A stretch of 64,000 bases of DNA, taken from positions 124,001 through 188,000 of the forward strand of contig NW_003314395.1 of NCBI RefSeq assembly GCF_000143415.4, written 5' to 3'. This stretch comes from Selaginella moellendorffii (Eukaryota > Streptophyta > Lycopodiopsida > Selaginellales > Selaginellaceae). The stretch's first letter is position 1. Each line of letters starts with the position of its first letter. Shown piece by piece: positions 1-11,220 of this stretch. The translations under genes and the position numbers were made by a program. The notes below the pieces were generated by a model. It did not search any database. It worked only from the letters and a program-made list of their open reading frames with translations, and was not told the origin of the DNA.

Positions 1-419
1 CTGAGACTTTGAAATGACATTTCCAAACACCATGGTCATACATGAGCCTTATAGGTACTTTCCCCACCTTTCGCCCTAAAGTGCCCTAGCCATGTGGCTA
101 GAGCAAGGTTCTAATGAGCTATACCAAGTATTCAAGTAGGTAGTGCCATCTACATTTGGATTGGGAGTATTGACCATTCGATCTCTTGGGGGAGATAGAG
201 TCAACTCTTAAACACTTCACTTAATTACTTTGCTTGTTTGTCTGTATTCATTGTAGCCTTGGACTCTTTAATGGATATATCATCACCTAACATGTGAATA
301 TAACCTTCTTTGTTCACATTAACCCTTCTTAGTCAAATTGGCTCCACTAGAGTCCTCCCTTTATTATACTTTTGGAGCTCACCAAGCCCCCTAGGATTTG
401 GAAGATGATCGCTTTGGGA
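1..419. other. No gene seen
   Basis: AT-rich sequence without a convincing reading frame or recognisable domain. It lies next to decayed retroelements and may be older transposon debris, but nothing in it can be assigned. Confidence 0.4.
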
Positions 420-830
420 TTTTACCTTCAGATTCGGACTCGGGCTTAAACTCGGACTCGGTTTCGGTCTCGGACTTAGACTCAATCTCGGTCTCAGTCT
501 TGGTCTCGATCTTGATCTTGGTCTTGGTCTCTTTCTTGGCCTTGACCTCGGACTCCATCTTAGGTCTATCTCAAATTCCATCTTATGTCCATCTTGGACT
601 CAATCTCGAGTATATCTCAGACTCCATCTTAAGTCTATTTCGGACTCAACCTCAAACTCCATCTTGAGTCTATTTTAAGTCCATCTCAAACTCCATCTCA
701 AATTCCTTCTTGAGTCCATCTTGAGTCCATATCGGACTCTATCTTGGACTCCAACTTGTATTCCTTCTCAAACTCAATCTTGAACTTTTTCTCGAACTCC
801 TTTTTAGACTTGTTCCTGACACTTCCATGT
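420..830. repeat. Degenerate hexamer minisatellite (TCGGACTC/TCGGTCTC type)
   Basis: The stretch is built from imperfect 6-bp steps of the kind CTCGGA, CTCGGT and CTTGGT, drifting into ACTCCATCTT-like units toward the right end. On the minus strand one frame reads as an Arg/Pro/Ser/Lys-rich run from about 333 to 581. That is what a hexamer repeat produces by chance, so I treat it as a simple repeat and not as a gene. Units are cleanest near 430-560. Confidence 0.75.
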
Positions 831-1019
831 GTCTCCTTCTTGTGTCCCTTTTTAAAGACTCATTCACCAGTTGTTTCATGCTCATTCATCGAGCACTTTG
901 TTTGGAGCTCCACTCCCACTCTTGACTTTCCAAGTTGGAGCATTTGGTCTAAATATGTTATGTTTGTTGGAATTCTACTTTAACCATTACCATGTGGCAT
1001 CCTTTTTGCTCCACTTTAG

Positions 1020-2194
1020 GGTTTAGGGATTTATGTCTCATAACCCGCTCACAGTCTATAGACCAAATGAAAGATAGCGTTGATGACTTTAGTAAAGTTT
1101 GCAACGGTGCAGTGCAATTAAAAAGATAATCAACAAAATGATTGAGATGCTGCACCTTGCCCAAGAAGCATTATATATCATTCACACACTTTAGAGTAAG
1201 GAACTTTAGAATAACCACAAGTTTATCATAATCAACTTGCAAACCCTCATAAGAAATACAGTACCCAAGATAAGTCGTGTTTTTGGACCTAAACACACAC
1301 TTCAACCACTTCAACTTTAAACCAACTTTTTATAATCGATCTAACACATTACAAACATCATAGACGTATTCTTTCCGCATCCCCTTTGAGTGGATCACTA
1401 AATGCCATATTGCATTACGAACTCAAACAACCCTTGACAAAAATGATGCAATTGTTGAAAAGCATCATCACAATCGTCTGCATATCCATATGCACATTTA
1501 AAGACGTCCAGGAGAATACTCTAATCTTCATAAGTGGCTGTGCTCAAATTATTGTACTATTGCAACATCATCCTTTAGAGACACATAAAAAATTCATATA
1601 AATGCTGAGTATCATCTTAAGAATGATATGTGGCAATCACTATGAAGTGATCGAACTAATGCTACATATCATCCCCATTATTCCCACAAAAGAACTCTAG
1701 CTGGACTTGAGGATTGGTAGCAAGAGTAGGAAGAGCTATACCACACACCATAAATGCCACCATCAACTAAGTTTGATTGTTTAACTGCAACCACATAACA
1801 TTGAGCAATTGCACCAATTGTTGCTCTTGAATCAAAGCAAGAGGAGGCTGCTACTTTGCCATAAAAATAAATGAGAAGGAAAAAAAAAAACAAAAAAGAA
1901 GAAATTGAAAAATCTATAAAGAAAAGTAGATCTAGACAATGCAAAAACTAGATCTACAGTAGAATCCCAAATCTAACACTTTTCAAGAACAATCAAAATT
2001 ACCTCTTAACTCCACCAATGTGAGTGCATAGAATATGGAAATGGGATATAGAAAATATGCATATCAATTAGCCCAAAAACCCTAATTTATATACAAAAGC
2101 GAGTGATTCGAATTGAAACCAATCCAATGACTACCAAAATCCCACTATGCTAATATTAGTATATAATATTATAATTGTATATTTGGACATCATG
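1020..2194 (-). mobile_element. Deleted Ty3/gypsy relic, inverted relative to the next element
   Basis: Read on the minus strand, this interval follows the same order as the element at 2199-7202. An LTR (2194-2019) comes first, then the leader, then gag-like sequence (about 1690-1420), then an abrupt jump into the reverse transcriptase region (about 1390-1020). The jump corresponds to loss of about 1.6 kb, matching roughly 3065-4710 of the other copy. The RT part matches the sequence around 4720-5080 of the intact-length copy, and the element is cut off beyond that point. There is no open frame of useful length, so it is dead. Confidence 0.8.
2019..2194 (-). repeat. LTR of the inverted gypsy relic
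   Basis: The reverse complement aligns over its whole length with the LTRs at 2199-2375 and 7027-7202. It shares the shifted TATA motif region and the block TAGGGTTTTTGGGCTAAT (here read as its complement). It ends near 2194, only four bases from the start of the forward 5' LTR. Confidence 0.8.
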
Positions 2195-2198
2195 AATT

Positions 2199-2375
2199 TG
2201 TGAGGGCCAAGTGTACGGTTACGATGCCGTATACTAATATTAGGAGTAGTGGGATTTTGGTAGCCGTTGGATTGATTTCAATCCGAACCACTCACTCTTG
2301 TATATAAGCCAGGGTTTTTGGGCTAATTAATATGTATATTTTCTGTATTCCTTTTCCATATTCTAAACACTCACA
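2199..2375 (+). repeat. 5' LTR
   Basis: Starts TGTGAGGGCC and ends CACTCACA, so it has the TG...CA ends of an LTR. It carries a TATA-like TTGTATATAAGC at about 2296-2308. It pairs with 7027-7202. Confidence 0.85.
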
Positions 2376-2676
2376 TTGGTGGAAATGAGGGACATCTTTG
2401 ATTGTCCCTAAAGAATGCTTAGATTTGGGATTTTGGTTTAGATCTAGCTTTTGCATCATCTAGATCTAGCTTTTTTCATTTCCTTTCTTTTGTTCTTTCC
2501 TTTTAGGGTTTTGGTTTAGATCTAGCTTTTTGCGTTGTCTAGATCTACCATTTCCTTCTAGCTTTTTATCATTTCTCATCTTTTGCTCTTTCTTTTTCGT
2601 TCATCTTCATAACAAATTAGCAATCTCCTCCTTTGACTCTAGAGTAGCAGTTGGTACAATTACTTGATGCTATGCG

Positions 2677-3480
2677 TTGCAATTGAACAACCAAACTCAG
2701 TTGATGGTGGTGTTCATGGCACGTGGTACAACTCCTCTTGCTCTTGGTGCCAATCCTCGCGTTCGGCTGGAGTTTTTTCGCGGGAATCCTAGGGATGATG
2801 TGTACCATTGGTTTGATCACTTTATAATGATTGCCACATATCATTCTTGGGATGATGCTCAACGTTTGCGTGAGTTTCCCACGTGTCTCCAAGGAACGGC
2901 GTTGCAGTGGTACAATGGTTTAAGCGCAGCCACTCATGGGGATTAGAGTGTTCTCCCAAACGTCTTCAAATGCACATTTGGACATGCTAACGATTGTGAT
3001 GATGCTTTCCAACAATTGCATCGTCTTTGCCAAGGGCCATTTGAGTCGGTGATGCAATTTGGTGTTTGTTTCTGAAGTCTTTTGCTTCGTGCGGAGCCAA
3101 ATATGTTGGAGCAGATCAAGCTAGGAATGTTGTGGCTAGCACTTCGTCAAGATCTTGTTAGATTTGTGCATGCATTTGCTCCCGCCACCCTTGACGATGC
3201 TCTTCACCTGCCACAATGTTATAAGATGTCACCTCTTCCACTTCTCGTTGCACATCCTTCCGCTCCAGTGATGATCCTATTTCAATGGAGGTTGATATTG
3301 TTGTTGCTCGAGTCCAAGGACAAATATGAGGATATGGTCGTGGCTATGATGTTCGCTGTTGGGTGTGTGATGAAGTTGGTCATATTTATCAGCGTTGTCA
3401 GCATTTTTCGGATTGGCGACCTCTATTTCCTAGGTGGAAACCTTGGCGTCAGCAACATCCCGTTGGTGCTGCTATAGTGG
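2677..3480 (+). pseudogene. Retrotransposon gag region (broken)
   Basis: The first open piece (2677-2946) carries the gag signature of plant gypsy elements: a segment with FFRGNPRDDVYHWFDHF followed by a region ending in ALQWYNGL. A stop follows at 2944-2946, and the rest of gag continues in a shifted frame from about 3082. The zinc knuckle expected near the end (about 3340-3430) is only partly recognisable. Gag would have formed the virus-like particle. It cannot be made from this sequence. Confidence 0.8.
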
Positions 3481-3544
3481 AAGGTCTAGACACCGAGATG
3501 CATCTGGGAAATGAGGAGTCGCACGAGTAATAGAGGGACCTTGC

Positions 3545-6500
3545 GTGAATAAGTCAGTGCCCTCTCCATCTTTCTTTTGGGAGTATCATCAAGGGGTTCA
3601 CTTGGCACCGGTTCATCCAGTGTTTACTTTCCAAGCTCGTTTTTATAATAAGAGGTCTCCTATTATTCTCTCCGTGTTGGTTGATATAGGTTCAAGTTTA
3701 TCTTCTATTGCTCGACCTGTTGCCACACGGTGTCGTCTACACTTGCGTCGTGCAGCGAAACCAATTTTCATTCTTTATGGCAACGGCTGTATATATGCAT
3801 GTGCATGGGATGAGGTGGACCTAGTTGTGCATGTGGGTAATTTCAAGCTTGAGTTGCATTCGTTGTGGGTGGTGCTGAGTCAAGCTTTTGACCTCATTCT
3901 TGGTATGGATTGGTTGCAGCGCAATCATGCCAAGTGTGACTTTGAGGTTTCTCCCTCTTGTTTCATACTTCCTTATGTTTCATTCATTCCTCTCACTTTC
4001 GTACCTCTTCATCCCTTGACTTCTACCTCTGCTTTCATTACTTTTGTTCCCCCATTATTTCTTTTTGTGTTTCCATCTTGTTCTGCTTTTCCCTTTTCCG
4101 ATCTTTCTGACAATCTTTGTGTTGCAGCGGTTGACTGGCTCATGAAAGAGTATTTTGATCTTTTTGAATTTGACCTATCGTGTGGGGCCAAGATTGCCAC
4201 ACATCATCTGATTCCAACCGGGGATGCTCGTCCAATCAAGGTTCCTGTTCATCGTCAATCACCTAAGGAGATCAAGATTTTACGTGCAAACATCAAGGAG
4301 ATGTTGGAGAAGGGTGTTATTCGGAAATCGTGGAGTCCTTAGCCATGTGAACTTCATCTTGTGATGAAACTTGATGGGAGTATTCATTTTTGCATCGACT
4401 ATCGTCTGTTAAATGAAGTGACGATCTCAAATGTGTACCCTCTTCCTCACATTGTTGATCTCTTGGATCGTTTGGGGTGAAGTCATTGGTTCATTAAGTT
4501 AGATCTTGCTTCTGGGTATTGGTAAGTACCGATGGTCGAAGAAGATATTCCTAAAACTGTTTTTCGTACACCATTTGGTTTGTACAAGTTCTTGGTGATG
4601 CTGTTTGGTTTGAACAATACTCCAGTAACTTTCCAACAGATGATGGACGAGGTTCTTTGCGATATGCCGGAGGTGACTACTGACTTCATTGATGATGTCT
4701 TGATCCACTCGGAGGGGACGTGGGAGGAGCATATTCGTGATGTTTGTAAAGTGTTAAATTGGCTACACAACGCTAGTTTAAAGCTGAAGCAGTCAAAGTG
4801 TGTGTTTGGGTCCAAGAACACAACTTATCTTGGGTATCATATTTCTCGTGAGGGTTTGCAAGTTGATCCTAACAAACTTGTGGCTATTCTAAAGTTCCCT
4901 ATTCCGAAGTGTGTGACTGATGTGCAGTGCTTCTTGGGTAAGGTGTAGTATCTCAGTCGTTTTATGGATAATCTTTCCGATCGCACTACACCATTGTAAG
5001 CATTGTTAAAGTCATTAACGTCATCTTTCATCTGATCTTCAGATTGTGAGCAGGCGTTCATGGATCTCAAAGAGCTATTGACTACTCCTCCGGTTTTGGC
5101 ATATCCTAACTACACTCAATCTTTTATTTTGCGTATGGATGTTTCTGACTTTGGTCTTGGAGGTGTGTTGATGCAAGAAAGCTTGAGTGTGCCTAGTCAG
5201 TGCCATCCCATTGCATACATAAGTTCTACATTACAACTAGAGGAGATGAACTACTCCATGACAGAGAAGGAGTGTTTAGCAGCAGTTTGGGGTTTCGAGA
5301 AACTTCATGCATATCTATATGGTTCTCGGACATTACTTGAAGGTGACCATGCTGCTGTTACTTCATTATTGAAGCAAAAAAACCTAATTGGTCATACTAC
5401 TTGATGGGCTTTGAAGCTTCAGATATATGATTTTGATGTTGTTCATCACCCAGGGAGTTCTATAGCTGATGCTAATGCCTTGTCTCGGGCTCCTCTTCCT
5501 TCTCCACTCACTTCTCATGTTTCTAATGAGCCTATTGTTCTAGCATCTATGAATTTTCTAAACGAGGATTCTGTGCCATCGGAGATTGCTGTCCTTGACA
5601 TTCAATGTCCACAAGGTGCAGAGCAAGATCTATCTTCTCTTGATGAGGTTTGCAAGGCTCAAAAGATTGAGCCGTGGATTTGAAGGCTTCGAGATGGGTT
5701 TGAGAATTTTACATCATTTGCTGATGACTTGCCTTTCCGGCATTTACATTCTCAATATCACCTTGAAAACAGCCTTCTTTATTTTCTGGGGATGAATCTT
5801 GATGATCATTTACGGCTAATGGTGCCTTTTGTCTTTATTCCACGATTTCTCCATGCCTACCATGATTCTCCTATTCTAGGTGGGCATATAGGACACCATC
5901 ATGTCACCGAGAAGCTGCACAGGTCTTTCTATTAGCCGAAGATGCGACATGATATTATCCAGTATGTGCGTAGTTGCGTTTGGTTCTAAGCTCGTAATAC
6001 TCCCCCTCGGGCTGCAGAAGGATGGTTGGAGTCAATTGCAGTTTCCCATCCATTTGAGTTGGTGGTGTTTGATCTTATGGGACCTTTTTCACGGTCAACT
6101 ACTGCCAATGAGTATATTATTATTGCTTCTGACTACTTGATTCATTGGGTGGAAGTTGGCGCTCTTGCTAGCACCTCTACAACTGTTGTTGGATATTTCC
6201 TCCTCAATCGAGTGGTGTTCCAGCATTTTTGTCCAGAGCGGATTCTTTCGAATAATGGTCCCGCATTTATGGCTGAGGCATTTCATGTTTTGATGTCTTG
6301 GTTGGGGATACGCCACACTTTCATGAATGTTTATCATCCACAATCAAACGGTCTAGTGGAACGGGTCATTCGGACATTCAAAGGGATGATTGCGAAGTAT
6401 ATGAACTTTCAACATTCGGATTGGGATTGTTATTTGCCGTCTCTTCAGTATGCATATATCACAGGGGTGTAGAGTTTTGTTGGTGCTTCATTTTATAAAC

Positions 6501-6994
6501 TCCTATATGGTCATGATCCAATATTAACAATAGAGCTGGGTTTACCTTTAAGATTGCCACGAGCTGTCAATGCTAGGTCATGGGATCAATATTTGATGAG
6601 CATTCTTCCAATTGTCCAAGTAGAGTCTGCCGAACACTTAGGCCACATACAAGTGGGACAACAATGGCACTATAATTTCCATCATCGTCCACTTGCGGAG
6701 TACAAAGTGGATGATTTGTTGTTAGTCCATTTTCCCTATCTTACGATACATGGTTTATTTAAAAGGCTTCTTGCGTAATGGAAAGGACCGTATCAAGTGT
6801 TACGGCAAGTTGGACCACAAGTTCATGAGGTTCAACATGACGTTCAGCAAGCCGATCCTCCAGAGATTGTGCATGTGCAACAGCTGAAACACTTCGTACA
6901 AAGGGATCAAGAGGAGTTAATATCACTTACAAATCTACCAATACCTCCTCTTGACATTCCTCCAGATCCCAGCCCATCTACAAGAAAACCCTGA
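3545..6994 (+). pseudogene. Retrotransposon pol: protease, RT, RNase H, integrase (broken)
   Basis: 3545-4342 holds the aspartic protease (VDIGSS where an active protease has D-T/S-G, then ILGMDWLQ) and the start of RT. 4360-4948 is RT, with the paired catalytic aspartates in FIDDVL. 5060-5404 is RNase H (ILRMDVSDFGLGG). 5411-5700 is the connection region, 5830-5960 the integrase zinc-binding part, and 6026-6472 the integrase core. 6554-6994 is the C-terminal part; no chromodomain could be made out. In-frame stops occur at about 4340, 4478, 4524, 4946 and 4997, and again at 5404, 5681 and 6470. In the integrase core the second catalytic aspartate appears as Asn (ILSNNGP), so the enzyme would be inactive even if translated. 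Confidence 0.85.
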
Positions 6995-7011
6995 TGGTCT
7001 TCCATTATTCC

Positions 7012-7024
7012 AAGAGGAGGGGAT
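7012..7024 (+). other. Polypurine tract of the gypsy element
   Basis: AAGAGGAGGGGA immediately precedes the 3' LTR start at 7027. That is the position where plus-strand DNA synthesis is primed in LTR retrotransposons. Confidence 0.7.
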
Positions 7025-7026
7025 GA

Positions 7027-7202
7027 TGTGAAGGCCAAGTGTATAGCTACGATGTTATATATTAATATTAGCGTAGTGGGATTTTGGTAGCCGTCAGATT
7101 GGTTTCAATCTGGACCACTTACTCTTGTATATAAGCTAGGGTTTTTGGGCTAATTAATATGCACATTTTCTATATTCCCTTTCCATATTCCAAGCACTCA
7201 CA
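7027..7202 (+). repeat. 3' LTR
   Basis: Direct counterpart of 2199-2375, with the same TG start and CA end. It shares GTAGTGGGATTTTGGTAGCC and CTTGTATATAAGC. The differences between the two LTRs are mostly transitions. Confidence 0.85.
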
Positions 7203-7339
7203 AATCCATATTTTCCAAAACTTTGTTTCTTAGTAATATCATATAGAAATTCATTTCGTTTTATATGGAAAACTCTAGAAACATGTAAATGCTATAAATA
7301 TATCTGGTTTAAATAATGAGTTACTATTGACATGGCTTT

Positions 7340-8860
7340 CAAGAGCACGCAAAACAGGACACACTTGAGGCTTGTCTATGAAGCAGAAGCCATCAGCAGT
7401 AATATTTTTGTGTTTGCTTTGTGAGAGCAAATGCCTTATATTGATAAGGAGCTTTGTTCCCGAGATTGTGGAGCTTCTTGCCGATAGCATTTGGAACCTG
7501 GCTTTCTGTCCATATCTTTCATTCTTCTTCTTTTTCTTCTTCTTCTTCTTTTCTTATGGGGTTGATTGGATCCACAGGCTGACATCTTGAGAGAAGAGAT
7601 TAAAGATATTGCCAAAGATCCTCAAGCAATGCTTCCAGTTCCAAGGGCCCTCTTGGCAAAGCGCTGATGGCAAGCAAGTCCTCATTGGATAAACTCAACT
7701 CGTGTGCTCTTCACAAGTTTCTAGCTTTCTCATGTCTTCCTGCTTTTGTTATTCTTGTGTTTTTCTAACAGCAGGGAGGCAAACTAAACAACTTCACGGA
7801 TGGGTCTGGCATTGAGCACGACTATTTTCTCTCGCTGGTGAAACCGTTGTTTGAGGACATGCCTCTGGTGGCGCCTCCAGAGCCTGCAAAGTCTGAGTAT
7901 GTTGGTGGCGAGTGGCCCCTTCAAGGCAAGAGTGATGTAAGAGTTTTTCCTTTCTTTCATTTTTGCGTTCTCTCTTTGTTGGAAGTCTAAATGGATCTAG
8001 CTCTTTCATTTTTAACCAGACAGGTTTCCATCGCTTTTGAATCCCTGGTGGCTGGAGAAATGAATGCGATGCTGTTGCGGCAACTGTGTTACAGGTAAAG
8101 ATTCCCCTTCTTTCTCAAGTTTGCTGGAAGAACATGTTTATGCAAACTTTGTGTTTCTTTTATTTTTTTAGCGTTTTAGTCGGCTCGTTTTCAACCAGGG
8201 GCCCAGGCAAGGGCATCCATTCCAGATTGTGTATGTATGAATCGTGGTTTGGTTTTTGTGTTCTTGTTTAATTTGGCACAGACGTCCAGATACTCGTGTT
8301 CTCGCTGTCCATCCCATGTGGAAAATTTTAGTGCTTTTACTTCTGTATACAATGACTCCAGCTTGTTTGGGATCCGCACATCTTCTGTGAGTAGCGCTCT
8401 CGAGTAATATTTGTCTCAAATGCGTGTTCTTGTGCTGTTTATCTAGGAGCACAAGTTTGTAGACGAACTGGTAGATATTATAGGAGACGAGCTTTTGGCA
8501 GAACCTGGAGAAGGTACTCAACTTGGAATTTTCTCTTTTATCACTTCTATATGAACGTTCTTTCCATTGTCGTCGGATTGAATCACACAAAGAATGCAAC
8601 CATTTCACTTGTTCTGATGAATCTCAAGTCTCTGGTTCGTGGTTTCTCGTTTCTCTATGCATAGATGAACTATATATTTTCTTATAGGTGGTCGTGAATG
8701 ATCGGCAAGTTTTCACTATGGTTGCAGGTCAGACACTACGTTATTTGTAAATTGTTTTGTGAGCTTTTTATTTTGGGGACAGGAAGCCTGCAAAAGAATT
8801 TATCAATGCAGTTCATGAGCACTTTAGATGATCTTTGTAAAGTTGTGGTACGGCGACGGT
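7340..8860 (+). pseudogene. Mitochondrial processing peptidase alpha subunit, pseudogene
   Basis: Pieces of the MPP alpha (inactive M16 peptidase) sequence occur in the right order on the plus strand. They are a YVPEMVELL-like block at 7440-7500, EEIKDIAKDPQ at 7590-7640, EPAKSEYVGGEWPLQ at 7875-7925, PGGWRNE followed by DAVAATVLQ at 8045-8095, the glycine-rich loop as GPGKGIHSRL at 8200-8230, FVDELVDIIGDELLA at 8458-8505, ATISLVLMNLKS at 8600-8635 and RKPAKEF at 8780-8805. GT...AG intron borders are still visible between blocks. Several frames change and stops interrupt the blocks (for example just before the PGGW block). The protein would normally bind presequences in the mitochondrial matrix. 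This copy lacks a continuous frame and the N-terminal region, so I call it a decayed gene and not a processed copy. Confidence 0.75.
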
Positions 8861-8994
8861 ACGTATATCACAAAGTTTTCAAATAATAGTTGATATATTA
8901 ATTCAGTTTTAACAAAAGTGATTTTCGTATTTACAACAGCCATTAAATAAAAATTAATCTTATGACCCGTTAGATGATAGTATTCGCTTAGGGT

Positions 8995-10038
8995 ATGGAA
9001 TTCCCCCTCGAAGCTGCGAAGGCTCTTTGTCCTGGAATCCTCGTTTTTTTATCAGGGAACTACATTGCGTCTGGAGAGAATCGTCCGTGCTTCCTGACGT
9101 GGAGTGCACTCTGTCTGCATGGCCTCTTCCAGTGGGTGACTGGAAGAAATCTCTGGATGGCGCTTTTGGTTTTGCGGTGGATGCGGCAGCGAAACTTCAA
9201 CCTGCGGAAAAAAGATCTGGAGGCCAAAATCAGTGATCCTAGCTACAAGAACTCGAGCCTGAAGCCTGAGGCATGGGCCAGACAGACATCAGGGTTTTTC
9301 CCAAGCCAGATCAACAAGACCTGGGACTGGAGGGCACAAACACGAGACTCAAAGCCCTGAACTCCACGTTGATCCTGCAAGTCACCAACCAGAAAGAAGA
9401 TATGAAGAAAACAAACACAGAAGCAAGCTGAGAAAATCCAAGAGCTGCAGAAGGACTCAAGGGAGATCGTTAGCCTTAAGGAGGAGAAACTCACGGAGAG
9501 AGTGGCAAAGCTTGAGGAGGAACTTACAGACCAGAGTCGTCAGCTTTCAGCCCATGGCCGTCAACTCTCAGCATTGGAGCAGAGGTTATCTCCATTGTGC
9601 ATGGTCGAGCGAGTGCTTCTGCAAAAGCTCTGTGAGGCCAGGCTCGGGAGAAATGCGTGAGGCTTGTGGGAGAAGCAGATGTGGAGATCCCACTCGCAGC
9701 CGATGGAAAAACAAATTGGAATGCATTTTTCAACATTCCAGGGTAAGTTTTTCTTTTTCTTTTTTTCTTCTGTCAACTAGTACTTACATGTGATTTTTAT
9801 TTCTTTCAGAGTCGTGGCATTGTTAAACGATGCAGGGCTCACCGTGGGGCTCGAGTATGCCAGATCGATCCCCCGGCGCTTGCATGCCAGTGCGCATCAA
9901 GTGGTGGAGTCGGAGGTGTTTGTGGACACAATGCCGGAGCTGACGCTCAACAAGTTCCGGACCAAAATGGGGAACATTCTGGTGTTCATCTATCTAGCAG
10001 TGCAAGCTTCTCTCCAAGCGGCCTTTGAGGCTGAGTAA
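8995..10038 (+). pseudogene. Coiled-coil protein remnant of unknown family
   Basis: Three stretches look like protein: 9027-9236 (SWNPRFFIREL and DGAFGFAVDAAAKLQP), a charged heptad-like segment at about 9320-9640 (LKEEKLTERVAKLEEEL), and a C-terminal exon at 9810-10038 ending in TMPELTLNKFRTKMGN and a stop. An intron with GTAAGT and TTTCAG borders lies at about 9743-9809, and the exon before it reads EADVEIPLAADGKTNW. The frame changes at about 9240, 9415 and 9650, so the gene is either a pseudogene or has introns I could not place. I do not recognise the family. Confidence 0.45.
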
Positions 10039-10433
10039 AGGTGTGTAAATTTCAAGCTTACTAAGCATTGAGCTCTTTGTTTCTTGTGTCAGGTTTTGCA
10101 ACGAATTTTTGTCCCCTTGAATTTTCTCCCTTCGATAGCTATCCTCTCGAGTTCTAGAGCCTCTTGTACAAGCTTGTTATTCTTACCATCGGAAGATACT
10201 CAAAAAGTAAGCTGTTTAACTTAGCGAGTAAGCTAAAGTAAATGTAAAAACACTTTTGTCCCTAAATTTTCTTGTTCGTTTTCTTTGCCTGTCGGATTTC
10301 ATTTAGCAAATAGAAATAACAAATGAGTCCAACAAAAATAGCAGGAGCTGAAAGTTTCCTCGCGTGCTAATGGCTGAGATAACCACAGCTCTTTTATTGG
10401 GAGCCACTCGCAGCATCTACGCAGTGGTAACTG

Positions 10434-10629
10434 TTACCTGGAGCTTCGTACTTTTGCCGCTTCTTCTTCCACTCCTCCATGGCTCTCAAGCTTCATTTTT
10501 TTCTGGGGACCTTCAACACTCTTGATTTTCTTTGGCTTTTCAGACTTGGAATCTCTCTCGGGAGGTGTCAAATGTAGCTGCAAGAGGCCAAATCCCATAG
10601 CAATCTTGCCAACCTGCAATTTCTTCCAC
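10434..10629 (-). pseudogene. Orphan last exon of an unknown gene
   Basis: On the minus strand an intron-like acceptor (TATTTAG) is followed by an exon reading WKKLQVGKIAMGFGLLQL, then a Lys/Glu-rich tail to a stop at 10434-10436. No upstream exons can be recognised because the sequence beyond about 10750 turns into AT-rich retroelement debris. It could be the surviving 3' end of a gene cut by insertion. The family is not recognised. Confidence 0.35.
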
Positions 10630-10857
10630 CTAAATACAAATAGAGAACAAAGAAGTAAGGATCGCTCATTGGAAAATGTAATTATAGTGGTGCTCTTTTT
10701 GTTGGCAAAATAAGCATTTTCCATTTTTTGCAGCAATGTCATATTAATGTTGTTGAAATATAGATTAGTGGAGGCTTTTTGTACAAATATGTCAATGACC
10801 TTTTCATCCTTATTTTAAAAGTACCATCAAAAAACAATTTTAGCATAAATTTGAAGT

Positions 10858-11220
10858 GTTAACTTTCCAAGCTCATTTTTATAAATAGTGGTCCTTTGTT
10901 ATCTTTTCTATACAGGTTTGAGTTTATTTTCTATTTTTCAACTTATTATTATATGTTGTTGTATACATTTGCATCATGTAGTAAATTTAATTTTCATTCT
11001 CTATAACAACACCTATATACATATGCATGAGACAAGGTAAACTTAATTGTATATAGAAGTGATTTTGACCTTGAACTTCAGTCATTGTAAGTAGTGTTGA
11101 ATTAAAGTAACCTTATCATTGGCATAAATTAATTACAACACAATCATACCAAATATAACTTTGAGGATTTTCCCTCTTGATTCATACTCCCTCATTTTTT
11201 CTTCATTCCTCTCACTTGAA
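10858..11220 (+). mobile_element. AT-drifted relic of the gypsy protease region
   Basis: Sequence similarity to 3620-3995 of the full-length element can be followed along the whole stretch: TTTCCAAGCTCATTTTTATA, later TTTTCATTCT.TATA, then the block TAACTTTGAGGATTTTCCCT and the run TTCATTCCTCTCACTT. Most CG and many other C positions have become T or A, and the reading frame is destroyed. No LTRs were found next to it. Confidence 0.65.

Larger units (their letters stand above)
2199..7202 (+). mobile_element. Ty3/gypsy LTR retrotransposon, full length but inactive
   Basis: Two direct LTRs of about 176 bp flank an internal region of about 4.65 kb. The order is gag, aspartic protease, reverse transcriptase, RNase H, integrase, and protease-RT-RNaseH-integrase order defines Ty3/gypsy. 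A purine-rich tract (about 7012-7024) sits directly before the 3' LTR, as expected for plus-strand priming. No convincing tRNA primer site follows the 5' LTR and no clear target duplication is visible. The two LTRs differ at many sites (roughly 85-90% alike by eye), so the insertion is old. Many stops and frame changes break the polyprotein. Confidence 0.9.

Noticed and set aside
333..581. Minus-strand Arg/Pro/Ser-rich ORF that looks like an SR-type protein
   Set aside because: It is the translation of a degenerate hexamer repeat, with no start context or neighbouring exons.
2375..2400. tRNA primer-binding site after the 5' LTR
   Set aside because: The bases after the LTR (TTGGTGGAAATGAGG) do not match the usual initiator-Met tRNA complement well enough to claim one.
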